A stretch of DNA of 18,621 nucleotides from Deltaproteobacteria bacterium (lineage in GTDB: Bacteria > Desulfobacterota > Desulfobaccia > Desulfobaccales > 0-14-0-80-60-11): the NCBI GenBank assembly GCA_023381945.1, contig JAMCQY010000218.1:1-18621 (forward strand), in the 5' to 3' direction. Shown piece after piece: positions 1 through 7,329 of this stretch. How positions within the stretch are numbered: position 1 is the stretch's first letter; each line of letters starts with the position of its first letter. The translations under genes and the position numbers were made by a program. The notes under the pieces were generated by a model. The model searched no databases. It was not told the origin of the DNA and saw only the letters and a list, made by a program, of their open reading frames with translations.

Positions 1-114
1 GTCTTGCAGCTTAACCTATTTCAAACCTGCACTGTGCAGGAACTCTTTGAACCGCCCGGCCCCCTGCCGGATAATATGAATGTGAATAACCAGTTAAACC
101 TGGCTTGGGCCTAG

Positions 115-366
115 CCGGACAGAAATGAAGATGAATGGAAAAGATGGACGAGAAATAAATTCATGGACCATAATCGTCTCAGGGCCTATGAATATTATGA
201 CTTATTCAAGAGTATTGGTGTCAGTATTTTGTTAAAAGAAGAGACTTTGGATTTGGAGGCCCTGGAATGTATTAACCAAGGTTTTCCTTTGGCTGAGCGG
301 TTTGCTGGGCATCCGGCGGAAGAACTGGCTATAACGGATCTAGCTGTGGTGGGAAAATTTTCATAG
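115..366 (+). pseudogene. C-terminal remnant of a class I SAM-dependent methyltransferase
   Basis: An ATG at 163 opens a 67-codon frame, but the same frame is already open from 115, just after an in-frame TAG at 112-114. The pattern W-x(3)-NKF-x(2)-HNRLR, then YYDLF, then a Phe-Pro-Leu stretch and a terminal LAIT motif matches, from memory, the C-terminal end of class I methyltransferases of the kind found in polysaccharide and natural-product loci. The recognisable part begins before the ATG, and the SAM-binding motif I is absent. I therefore read it as a broken gene rather than a 67-aa protein. Bases 1-111 are also open in this frame but I recognise nothing in them; they could be an earlier part of the same gene or the end of another. 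There is no convincing Shine-Dalgarno before 163. The assignment rests on motif memory and needs a profile search. Confidence 0.5.
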
Positions 367-639
367 AGCGGTTATTAGGTATATACAAAATTAATAGGTA
401 AATATACCTGTTCATAATCAGTAAAAAAACCTACCAGGAAACCGGCATTTTTGCCTATATGCAAAATAACCAGCAAAAACTATCTTGTTAACAGCAAATT
501 ACCTGCGTCGTTAACCGCAGGGCCGAAAATCTCCCTGTCGGAAGCGGCCAGGGTTGGATTTATGGCAATAAATGCTCGGGCCTGATTATCTATTAATTTC
601 GGTTGCTTAATCTGACGACAATAATTCTCAGGAGCTTTT

Positions 640-1395
640 ATGAGCACGGCCCACAACGCCAGAGACATTATGCCGATTAAAATATCCTTATTAGATCCTA
701 ATAAGATCGGCAATAAGTTTATAAGAATCTTATCATTTTGGTATCACAATAAGCAATTAAAAAAGATAACCAACATTAATGACTTTAACAATTACCTAAT
801 TAAATTAAATTATGTAAATTATAATTTCTATAAGCGCCAATCGCTGAACAAAAGAAAAGAATTCACCTCATTTGTTGAAGCCTTGGATATTAATCTGGAG
901 GGACTAAGTTTCTTAGATATCGGACCGGGTTATGGGGATGCCCTGGATATTTGTCATGAGCGGCGCGCCGCCGTGATTCACTTCATCGAGAATGACCCAT
1001 TTCTTTTCCATTTCAACCGGATTAAAGGGTTTGCCAAAGGCTATTATTGTTCACATCGTACGAGTCTTCATAAATTAAATGGTAGGAAATATAATTTTAT
1101 TTGGCTAAAAGGATCAATTAATGTTGATCAGTATGCCATAAACGAATTATGGATAAAAAATTATTATTTAGATTATTGGCTGAGACAAATAGAAAGATTA
1201 GCCGCGTCACAATGTCATATAATGATATGTCCTTATTGGCGTCATGATGGCAAAAAGCCATTTGTTGATGATATTTTTCATAATATTTTTACTAATATTA
1301 TGCTGAAGCATAACTTTACTATATTACCAGATATTAATGATTTTTGTAAAGATATTGAATATCCGATTGCTTTTTATAAATTCATAGAAAAATAA
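640..1395 (+). CDS. AT-rich SAM-methyltransferase-like protein
   Basis: A 251-aa protein starting at ATG 640, with AGGAG five bases upstream supporting this start over the in-frame ATG at 670. Residues 91-100 (FLDIGPGYGD) are a good class I methyltransferase motif I (hydrophobic-Leu-Asp-Ile-Gly-x-Gly-x-Gly), and an acidic residue in the next strand (IEND, about 116-119) fits motif II. The rest is rich in Asn, Tyr, Ile and Lys, and I cannot name a substrate. By eye the gene is near one-third GC, far below the genes to its right, and uses many AT-ending codons, which suggests horizontal acquisition. It lies between a methyltransferase remnant and a convergent SGNH hydrolase, a setting typical of surface-glycan modification genes, but that role is inference. 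The motif supports the fold more than any particular reaction. Confidence 0.7.
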   Translation: MSTAHNARDIMPIKISLLDPNKIGNKFIRILSFWYHNKQLKKITNINDFNNYLIKLNYVNYNFYKRQSLNKRKEFTSFVEALDINLEGLSFLDIGPGYGDALDICHERRAAVIHFIENDPFLFHFNRIKGFAKGYYCSHRTSLHKLNGRKYNFIWLKGSINVDQYAINELWIKNYYLDYWLRQIERLAASQCHIMICPYWRHDGKKPFVDDIFHNIFTNIMLKHNFTILPDINDFCKDIEYPIAFYKFIEK

Positions 1396-1535
1396 TCTTA
1401 TGTGACAGTCGCTATTCATATTCAAAAGTATCAAAAAAATAGTCACCCGCGACGGGATACATCATCAGTTTCATTAGAATGCCCAACCGCTGCCTATCTG
1501 GTCTTTCTGATCTAATTAAAATACTTCAATATATT

Positions 1536-2666
1536 TCACTTGCTTACCGTAAATTGGGGAAAATGTTTCTCTAAAAGCGGCTCTAACTGCCGATAAACGA
1601 TTTCCGCCACCCTTCGTGAGCCGGCATTGCTGAAGTGATAGGTATCGTAAAAATATTCCGTGCTTTTCGGCATTTCCCTGGCCAGATCAATCACAAATAC
1701 CTGCTGACGCCGGCCGGCGTCCCGCACCACGCCGTTATAAAGCTCCAGAACCTCCCAGAGGACCCTGCCATTGTAGCCGTAGGATTGGGCTTTAGCCAGA
1801 TCGGCCCCGGTTAAGGGGTCGATGAGGTCGCCGAAGACCACCGGTTGAGTAATAAACACCGGTTTAATATGGTTATCCCGGCAAAGCGAGATAAGTTTCG
1901 TCAACCGCCGGGCATAGGGCTGAAGAAACTTCTCCTGATGCTCTTTCAGGATGGCTTGCTCCTGTTCCGGGGGAATTTCTAACTGTGGCAATCGAGGAAA
2001 ATCAAAAATGCGATGGATCAAGCCCATACGCTTGGCCTTGTAGTACCGGTAGAAATTGGTGGCATAATCCAGCACTTCACTGTGATTAAGCAACCCTTCC
2101 CAAGCGGAGGCCAGCACTCCGGTAATGGACTTTCGAAAAAATTTTGAGTCGTCAGTGCGTTGGCCTTCCACCAGACTGATGTCGTTGGCCCCGACGAGAA
2201 ACAGGGCCACTTTGGGCTTGAGCCTGATGATATAATCTTCCAGAAAAGTGATATGCCCGTAAGTTGACATGCCGTCCAGGCCGCCGTTGCCGAGCCAGAC
2301 CGGCTTGAACCTGGCGGTTAATTTACGGGCCAGCAGGTCGCACCAGGCCTTGCCGTCGGAAATCAACAGGCATTCGGTGGTGCTGCCGCCGATGGCAATG
2401 ACCGTCAAGGACCCGGCAAAGTTTGATGGCAGCGGCTCTCCCCTAAAACCCTGATGATTTCTGCTGCTGTAGATAATTCTATCCAGCTTGTCGGTTTCAT
2501 CATTGCGGAACTGATATTTTTTATCCCGGGGTAATTTGATCTTATTGGCTTTCACCCGGTATTCAATGGGTTGAAAGATTCTCAGGAGGCCTTCCAATAA
2601 GACTACTGAGACCAAAAGCCCGATTAAGAGCGCCAGGAGGTTTCTGCCGGTATTTCGCAGCCACAT
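1536..2666 (-). CDS. Membrane-anchored SGNH/GDSL-family hydrolase
   Basis: A 376-aa protein. Residues 8-30 form one hydrophobic segment after a short basic N-terminus, so it is probably anchored in the inner membrane with the catalytic domain outside. SGNH blocks appear in order: block I around GGST with candidate nucleophile Ser95, block II Gly/Asn near 127-129 (GNGG), block III GAND at 159-162, and block V D-x-x-H at Asp341/His344 near the C-terminus. The family includes esterases, acetylhydrolases and O-acetyl transfer partners acting on polysaccharides; the substrate here is unknown. It lies 54 bp downstream of engB on the same strand and may be cotranscribed with it. Its 3' end converges on the AT-rich methyltransferase. 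The ribosome-binding site is weak (GGAAAG about 11 bases before ATG). The family call is firm, the substrate is not. Confidence 0.85.
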   Translation of the reverse strand: MWLRNTGRNLLALLIGLLVSVVLLEGLLRIFQPIEYRVKANKIKLPRDKKYQFRNDETDKLDRIIYSSRNHQGFRGEPLPSNFAGSLTVIAIGGSTTECLLISDGKAWCDLLARKLTARFKPVWLGNGGLDGMSTYGHITFLEDYIIRLKPKVALFLVGANDISLVEGQRTDDSKFFRKSITGVLASAWEGLLNHSEVLDYATNFYRYYKAKRMGLIHRIFDFPRLPQLEIPPEQEQAILKEHQEKFLQPYARRLTKLISLCRDNHIKPVFITQPVVFGDLIDPLTGADLAKAQSYGYNGRVLWEVLELYNGVVRDAGRRQQVFVIDLAREMPKSTEYFYDTYHFSNAGSRRVAEIVYRQLEPLLEKHFPQFTVSK

Positions 2667-2720
2667 CGCTTTTTTAGCTTTCCATCGAGATTATGCGGCC
2701 ACCTGGTGGTGCAGAGGAAG

Positions 2721-3326
2721 CTATCCCTCGCCCAGGCAGGCCAACAGCCGCGTCCACAGGCGCTCACGGCCTTCGTGAGTCATGGCCGAAAACCAGATGA
2801 CCTCTCCGGCCGCCACCCCCAGGGGCTTCAGAACCTCGGCCAGATGTTTCAACTGGCGGCTCCGCTCCCCTTGTTTCAATTTGTCCGCCTTGGTCAGCAC
2901 CGGAATGACCGCCCGGTTCCTTTCCTTTAGGAAGTCCCATAGAAACAGCTCCTCCGGCCCCGCCCGCCGGCGGCCGTCCTGGAGGAGGACCACCGCGGCC
3001 AGATTCTCACGGGTCCCGAGGTACTCCAGGATCATTTGCCCCCATTGGGCCTTAAGCTCTTTGGAGACCGCGGCATAGCCGAACCCCGGCAGGTCCACAA
3101 AGTGCCAGCGCCCGTTCACCAGAAAGAAGTTGAGGGCCCGGGTGCAGCCCGGGTGGGAGCTGGTGCGCACCAGTTTCCTGCGCCCCAGGAGGACGTTGAT
3201 CAGGGAGGACTTGCCCACGTTGGAGCGGCCCAGAAAAGCCACTTCGGGCAAATCCCCCGCAGGCAGGTGCTCCCTCCGGTGGACGCTAAGGAGATATTCG
3301 GCGGAAGTAATCTTAGGGGTGGCCAT
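2721..3326 (-). CDS. engB: Ribosome-biogenesis GTP-binding protein EngB/YihA
   Basis: A TrmE-Era-EngA-EngB-family GTPase needed for assembly of the large ribosomal subunit in bacteria where it has been studied. Counting from ATG 3326 (201 aa, the usual family length), the GTPase motifs are G1 GRSNVGKS at 33-40, G2 Thr in PGCTR (59-63), G3 DLPGFGYA at 78-85, G4 TKAD at 145-148, and a G5-like SAM near residue 182. The frame stays open to an ATG at 3428, but the extra 34 residues do not resemble the family and extend into the divergent intergenic region, so I chose the internal start. There is no strong Shine-Dalgarno at either. It is divergent from plsC across about 217 bp and lies upstream of the SGNH hydrolase. 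Confidence 0.95.
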   Translation of the reverse strand: MATPKITSAEYLLSVHRREHLPAGDLPEVAFLGRSNVGKSSLINVLLGRRKLVRTSSHPGCTRALNFFLVNGRWHFVDLPGFGYAAVSKELKAQWGQMILEYLGTRENLAAVVLLQDGRRRAGPEELFLWDFLKERNRAVIPVLTKADKLKQGERSRQLKHLAEVLKPLGVAAGEVIWFSAMTHEGRERLWTRLLACLGEG

Positions 3327-3485
3327 GATTTCAGGGTTGGACGGCTGATGGACTCGGTTCCAAAATACTTTATACCAATTTCCCTGAAAATACCAGCCGG
3401 TTACCTTTGGCAAGGCAGCGGCAGTCACTCCGGGCGCCCTGCAACCCCGCCTTCAGCTTTCCCCGCCCACTGCGGGCCATAAAAG

Positions 3486-3514
3486 TTGACGCCTCCCTGA
3501 TTTCCAGTTAGATT
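3486..3514 (+). promoter_or_regulatory. Candidate sigma-70 promoter for plsC-rnj
   Basis: A TTGACG -35 box (3486-3491, five of six consensus bases) and a TAGATT -10 box (3509-3514, four of six) are separated by exactly 17 bp. The predicted transcript would start near 3521, just before the AAGGAGG ribosome-binding site at 3527-3533. It lies in the divergent engB/plsC spacer. This is a consensus match only. Confidence 0.5.
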
Positions 3515-3543
3515 TAAAGCTTGATCAAGGAGGTTTTAACTAA

Positions 3544-4269
3544 GTGGTCTGGGGCTTGTGGTTTATCTTTTGGTTGACGGTGTTCACTGTGATTATCGCT
3601 TCCACTGTTATCCTGGTGGCGCCCATCGACCGGGACGGCAGGAAGGTCCAGTACCTCACCAAATGGTGGGCCCGGAATATCCTGCGCGTCATGTGCGTTC
3701 CTGTGGAGGTGCAGGGCCTGGAGCACTTGACCCCGGGCCAGGCTTATGTCTTCGCCGCCAACCATCGCTCCGATTTCGATATCTTCACTCTACTGGCTTT
3801 CCTGCCGGGACGCATCATGTTCGTCGCCAAAAAATCCCTCTTCCAGATTCCCCTTTTCGGTGCGGCCTTGGACCGCATGGGTTCGGTGTCCTTAGACCGG
3901 GACAGTCTCAAAGAGGCTATGAAGAGCCTCGATCAGGCGGCGGAGCGTATAAGAGCCGGCGCCTCGATGATCATCTATCCGGAAGGCACTCGGGTCCCCA
4001 CCCCGGAACTCATTCCTTTCAAGAAGGGCGTGTTTATCATGGCATCCAAGGCCGGCCAGCCTGTCGTGCCGGTAAGCATTAACGGCACCCGCTACATCAA
4101 GTCCCGTGATAGTTTGCGCGTCAAGCCCGGTCCGGTCAAGGTGATCATTTCACCTCCGATTAATCCCCAAGACTTTCGGCGCAAAGAGGACCTGATGGCG
4201 AAAGTATTCCAGGCCATTGATGCCAACTACGACCCCTATTATCCCTATGGTCCCGACAGCGCCCAATAA
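3544..4269 (+). CDS. plsC: 1-acyl-sn-glycerol-3-phosphate acyltransferase (PlsC family)
   Basis: A 241-aa inner-membrane enzyme that would transfer an acyl chain to the sn-2 position of lysophosphatidic acid to make phosphatidic acid. The start is GTG at 3544, chosen because a full AAGGAGG lies 10 bases upstream at 3527-3533. Residues 3-27 are one N-terminal membrane segment. The catalytic motif H-x(4)-D is His74/Asp79 in NHRSDFD (73-79), and the substrate-binding motif YPEGTR is at 145-150, a normal variant of FPEGTR. Length is typical. The end overlaps the start of rnj, so the two genes are probably cotranscribed and translationally coupled. Acyl-chain and lysophospholipid specificity cannot be read from the sequence. 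Confidence 0.92.
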   Translation: MVWGLWFIFWLTVFTVIIASTVILVAPIDRDGRKVQYLTKWWARNILRVMCVPVEVQGLEHLTPGQAYVFAANHRSDFDIFTLLAFLPGRIMFVAKKSLFQIPLFGAALDRMGSVSLDRDSLKEAMKSLDQAAERIRAGASMIIYPEGTRVPTPELIPFKKGVFIMASKAGQPVVPVSINGTRYIKSRDSLRVKPGPVKVIISPPINPQDFRRKEDLMAKVFQAIDANYDPYYPYGPDSAQ

Positions 4270-5923
4270 TTGGGTCGACCTTACTTTTCTGGGGGGAGTC
4301 GGCGAGATCGGCCTTAACATGATGACCCTGGAGACCGCCGACCACCTGGTGGTGGTGGATGCGGGCCTCATGTTTCCCGAAGACCCCACCCTCGGGATCG
4401 ACATCGTCATTCCCGATTTTTCCTATCTCCGGGACCGCCGGGACAAGCTCACTGCTCTGGTCCTGACCCATGGCCACGAAGACCATATCGGCGCGGTGCC
4501 CTTCCTGCTCAAGGAATTTGACCTCCCGGTCTATGGCACCCCCCTGACTCTGGCCCTGCTGCGGGAGAAGCTCAGGGAGCATGGCCTGCTGAACTCCACT
4601 GACCTCCGGGAGATCAAGCCTTCGGAACCGCTATCCCTGGGGCCCTTCGAGTTCGAATTCATCCGGGTCTGCCACTCCATTGTGGACGGCGTGGGCTTTG
4701 TGGTTAATACCCCTCAGGGCTACCTGGTGCACTCCGGCGACTTCAAGATCGACCAAACTCCGGTGGCCGGAGCCGCCATGGACCTGAACCGTTTTGCCCA
4801 CTATGGCGAAAAGGGCGTTCTGGCCCTGATGTCCGACTCCACCAACGCCGAACGTCCCGGCTACACCATCTCCGAGAGTAAAATCGGCGCCACCCTGGAG
4901 GCCCTGATCCGCGAGGCCCCGGGCCGGGTGATCGTGGCGGTGTTTGCTTCCCATATCCACCGGATGCAGCAGATCGTCAACATCGCCGCCAAGTTCGGCC
5001 GTCGCGTACTGTTCAACGGCAAATCCATGGTGACCAATTCCCGAATTGCCAAGGACCTGGGTTATCTGGATGTCCCTCCCGGCCTGGAGATCAACGTCGG
5101 CGACCTGGACCGCCTGCCGCCTTCTCAGACCATCGTCATTACCACCGGCAGCCAGGGGGAGCCCTTGAGCGCCCTGGCCCGTATGGCCCTGGAAGCTCAC
5201 AAACAGATCCACATCCGTCCCGGCGACCTGGTGATCCTCTCCTCTCGCTTCATTCCGGGCAATGAGCGGGCGATCACCACGGTAATTAATAACCTCTACC
5301 GCCTGGGCGCCGAAGTGGTCTACAAAGAGGTGGCCGATATCCACACCTCAGGCCACGCTTCCCAGGAAGAACTAAAGCTCCTGTTGAGCCTCTCCCGGCC
5401 GCGCTATTTTATTCCCATCCACGGCGAGCTGCGCCACCTCATCAAGCACGGCCACCTGGCCCGAATGGTGGGCATCCCGGAGGAACGCGTCTTACTCGCC
5501 ACCGACGGCGATCAGGTGCGCTTCGAGGCCGGGACCTGGGCTATCGGCGAGACCAAGGCGGACACGGGCCGGGTCTTTGTGGACGGCAAGGGGGTCGGCG
5601 ACGTCAGCCGCATCGTCCTGAGGGACCGCCGCCACCTGGCGGCGGACGGCCTGGTCATCGCTTACGTGGCGGTGGACCCGGGCGCCCGCCGCATCGTCAC
5701 CGATCCTGAGCTTATTACCCGGGGATTTACCCTGGAAGAAGAGCAAGCCCCACTCCTGGAGCAGGCCCGCAAGATCTTCCAGGAGATCGTCCTCCGGGGC
5801 CTGAACGAACCCACCCAGGATTGGCTGGAAATCCAGACCCAGGCCGGCAAGGCCCTACGCAAGCTCTTCTTCAAGCTCCTGGAGCGCCGGCCTATGATCC
5901 TGCCGCTGATCCTGACGCTGTGA
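4220..5923 (+). CDS. rnj: Ribonuclease J
   Basis: A metallo-beta-lactamase/beta-CASP ribonuclease with 5' exo- and endonuclease activity in mRNA decay and rRNA processing. With ATG 4220 it is 567 aa, typical for RNase J. The zinc-site motif HGHEDH is at 84-89, followed by a GDFKID strand, the SDSTNAERPGYT segment, the FASHIHRMQQ beta-CASP region, TGSQGEP, HTSGHASQEE, and PIHGELRHL near the end of the catalytic core; a C-terminal domain follows. The start is uncertain: TTG 4217, ATG 4220 and ATG 4247 are in frame and none has a strong Shine-Dalgarno. Any of them lies inside the 3' end of plsC, so translation probably depends on ribosomes finishing plsC. Single rnj genes of this type occur widely outside enterobacteria. 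Confidence 0.95.
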   Translation: MPTTTPIIPMVPTAPNNWVDLTFLGGVGEIGLNMMTLETADHLVVVDAGLMFPEDPTLGIDIVIPDFSYLRDRRDKLTALVLTHGHEDHIGAVPFLLKEFDLPVYGTPLTLALLREKLREHGLLNSTDLREIKPSEPLSLGPFEFEFIRVCHSIVDGVGFVVNTPQGYLVHSGDFKIDQTPVAGAAMDLNRFAHYGEKGVLALMSDSTNAERPGYTISESKIGATLEALIREAPGRVIVAVFASHIHRMQQIVNIAAKFGRRVLFNGKSMVTNSRIAKDLGYLDVPPGLEINVGDLDRLPPSQTIVITTGSQGEPLSALARMALEAHKQIHIRPGDLVILSSRFIPGNERAITTVINNLYRLGAEVVYKEVADIHTSGHASQEELKLLLSLSRPRYFIPIHGELRHLIKHGHLARMVGIPEERVLLATDGDQVRFEAGTWAIGETKADTGRVFVDGKGVGDVSRIVLRDRRHLAADGLVIAYVAVDPGARRIVTDPELITRGFTLEEEQAPLLEQARKIFQEIVLRGLNEPTQDWLEIQTQAGKALRKLFFKLLERRPMILPLILTL

Positions 5924-6090
5924 GCAGTCGAAAAAAGGACCGCCTCCAGGATCGCCATTTTGGCTTTTACCACGTTTATCACCAAGCTCGTTTCAGCCAT
6001 TCCTTTGTTTGTCCATGATTACCAGCAATTTCAACTACATGTTCTAGGTGGATTTCTTCTAATCCAGGAGATAAATTATCGTAAAAATCG

Positions 6091-6120
6091 TTGACTTTAA
6101 CTGCCAGACCCGGATAAACT
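6091..6120 (+). promoter_or_regulatory. Candidate promoter for the Cys-rich protein gene
   Basis: TTGACT (6091-6096, five of six) and TAAACT (6115-6120, four of six) are 18 bp apart. If used, transcription would begin at about 6127, only a few bases before ATG 6130, giving an almost leaderless message. Consensus match only. Confidence 0.3.
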
Positions 6121-6129
6121 AGAAGTGTT

Positions 6130-6498
6130 ATGAAAAGAACCGCGCCATTCCGCTATCTTGTCTGCGCCATGATCTTCTGCGCGGTTTTTCCGCTGATCTG
6201 GGGAAGTGCGGCGGAAGCCAACGCCCATCCTGGTGGCTGCCCTGCTTGTGCGGGGTCCAACAATGGTGTGGCTATCTCCAGCCAATGCTGCCAGACTGGG
6301 ATGCCTGGCCATTGCAACACTACCGGCCATGGCGGCACGTATTGTTGCCGCACCGCCTCCGGCAACCTGGCGGTTATTTCCCCACTCGCTGGCGGTACTC
6401 CCATTTTTCAAGCAACCCCCTATATCCTTACCATAGCTACAAGTTCTCCAACGTTAGTTACCCCCAACATTTTTCATCCCCCCGAGTTCACCGCCTGA
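6130..6498 (+). CDS. Small secreted Cys/His-rich protein, probable metal binder
   Basis: A 122-aa protein not assigned to a known family. Residues 1-32 are a good signal peptide: basic start, hydrophobic stretch 8-25, and cleavage predicted after AEANA. The mature N-terminus begins HPGGCPAC and carries seven cysteines at 37, 40, 53, 54, 62, 72 and 73, as one CxxC and two CC pairs, interspersed with His and Gly. The last 40 residues lack Cys and are rich in Pro, Thr and aliphatic residues. It precedes a secreted YHS protein and the Cus efflux genes, so a periplasmic copper/silver-binding role is reasonable inference. No strong Shine-Dalgarno precedes ATG 6130 (AGAAG only). Other frames are open across this region, but only this one has a signal peptide followed by patterned cysteines. 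It could also be an outer-surface or disulfide-rich protein. Confidence 0.65.
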   Translation: MKRTAPFRYLVCAMIFCAVFPLIWGSAAEANAHPGGCPACAGSNNGVAISSQCCQTGMPGHCNTTGHGGTYCCRTASGNLAVISPLAGGTPIFQATPYILTIATSSPTLVTPNIFHPPEFTA

Positions 6499-6910
6499 TC
6501 ACCCGTTTTACTCAAATCTAAGTTGAAAATTTCCCCAGCCTTCGGTTGTTCAGGGGAACGTGGGTCGGTTTGTCTGCAGAGGTCTAAACCCCGCGGCTTT
6601 ATCCCGGGGATGACTATGACGGCCTTGATTCTTCTGAGCACCTGCGGGGGAATAGAGGAATCCCATTAGCGGGTTCCCGGTGTGGAACTTTGGCCGAAGC
6701 CGGCATACCCATGCCTTCCGGGATAATGGAACATCTGGGAGCCAGGCCCCGCGACAGGGTTATTGTTAGTCCGTGGAACGGCCACAACGACCAAACCCCG
6801 GTGGAAAGATGACCGGCACAAACAATATGGGTAATCAGTGGACAACTGGCACATTCCATTGAACCCATTGAAAATATGCAACTAATATCTTATCTTAAGG
6901 AGTATAAGAG
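6499..6910. other. 412-bp intergenic region with no supported gene
   Basis: Short frames exist on both strands (about 6614-6868 minus; a start-less plus frame ending near 6811), but none has a ribosome-binding site, known motif or convincing composition. Small GC-rich stems occur, for example CCCCG pairing with CGGGG at about 6589-6609. The right end carries the promoter and ribosome-binding site of the YHS gene. A degraded gene or a small RNA cannot be excluded. Confidence 0.5.
6859..6888 (+). promoter_or_regulatory. Candidate promoter for the YHS-domain gene
   Basis: TTGAAC (6859-6864) and TAATAT (6883-6888) are 18 bp apart, each matching four of six consensus bases. The start would fall near 6895, immediately before the AAGGAG ribosome-binding site at 6897-6902. 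An overlapping TTGAAA/TATCTT pair (6868/6891) would start too late to include that site. Confidence 0.35.
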
Positions 6911-7150
6911 ATGAAAAAGATGATTATCGTTGTCCTGGGATTGATTCTGGTGGTGGCCCTGAGCGGGGCCGGATTGGCCGCCAATGCTTCAGCCCAAGGC
7001 CAGCCTCAGACCGTTTGCCCGGTCTTGGGCGGCAAGATCAACAAGGACGTTTATACCGATTACAAGGGCCAAAGGGTCTACTTCTGCTGCCCGGGTTGCG
7101 TGGGGAAGTTCCAGGCAGACCCGGAGAAGTACCTAAAGAGCATAAAGTAA
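6911..7150 (+). CDS. Secreted YHS-domain protein
   Basis: A 79-aa protein with a strong ribosome-binding site (AAGGAG, eight bases before ATG). Residues 1-28 are a signal peptide ending near ANASA. The remainder is a compact YHS domain: TVCPVLGGKINKD opens the domain and VYFCCPGCVGKF closes it, with cysteines at 36, 59, 60 and 63. YHS domains are found in metal ATPases, monooxygenases and small metal-associated proteins, and the Cys pattern here (CP...FCCxxC) fits thiol-based metal binding. Placement between the Cys-rich secreted protein and cusC suggests a periplasmic copper/silver-binding or sensing accessory. This is inference; no direct biochemical role is shown by the sequence. It ends 179 bp before the cusC start and probably has its own promoter. 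Confidence 0.85.
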   Translation: MKKMIIVVLGLILVVALSGAGLAANASAQGQPQTVCPVLGGKINKDVYTDYKGQRVYFCCPGCVGKFQADPEKYLKSIK

Positions 7151-7211
7151 CGGAACTAACCCCGGATCCGGCGTCCATCGGGAAATAGCGGAATCCGGAT
7201 AATAAACCTTC

Positions 7212-7257
7212 AAGGCGCCTTTAAACCTGTCCGATTGGGTAAGGGATGAAGGCGCCT
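7212..7257. promoter_or_regulatory. Paired palindromes upstream of the cus promoter
   Basis: The 10-bp palindrome AAGGCGCCTT (7212-7221) is followed 37 bp later by AAGGCGCCT (7249-7257). The second copy ends nine bases before the candidate -35 of cusC. They could be a two-site operator, or arms of one hairpin ending the YHS transcript; no T-tract follows. Confidence 0.3.
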
Positions 7258-7265
7258 CGAAGAAC

Positions 7266-7295
7266 TTGGCTAATACCTGGAACTATGTTTATATT
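7266..7295 (+). promoter_or_regulatory. Candidate promoter for cusCBA
   Basis: TTGGCT (7266-7271, four of six) and TATATT (7290-7295, five of six) are 18 bp apart. The start would be near 7302, inside the upstream extension of the cusC frame, which favours the internal ATG 7330 as the true start. Confidence 0.4.
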
Positions 7296-7329
7296 TTTCT
7301 CTCAAATTTTCTTCAAGGCAGAGGCGGAG

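Noticed and set aside
480..713. Minus-strand 77-aa open frame with a hydrophobic stretch
   Set aside because: Needs a TTG start with no ribosome-binding site, overlaps the better-supported methyltransferase start at 640, and has no recognisable domain.
3327..3428. N-terminal extension of EngB
   Set aside because: Not family-like and would exceed the normal length; ATG 3326 gives the expected 201 aa.
5924..6090. Possible terminator after rnj (GCCA-TTT-TGGC followed by TTTT near 5956)
   Set aside because: The stem is only four base pairs; too weak to call.
6614..6881. Two minus-strand frames before the YHS gene
   Set aside because: No ribosome-binding site, domain or signal peptide; composition not convincing.
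7246..7329. Upstream extension of cusC
   Set aside because: It would place 28 residues before the signal peptide, has poor spacing to AAGGG, and lies across the candidate promoter.
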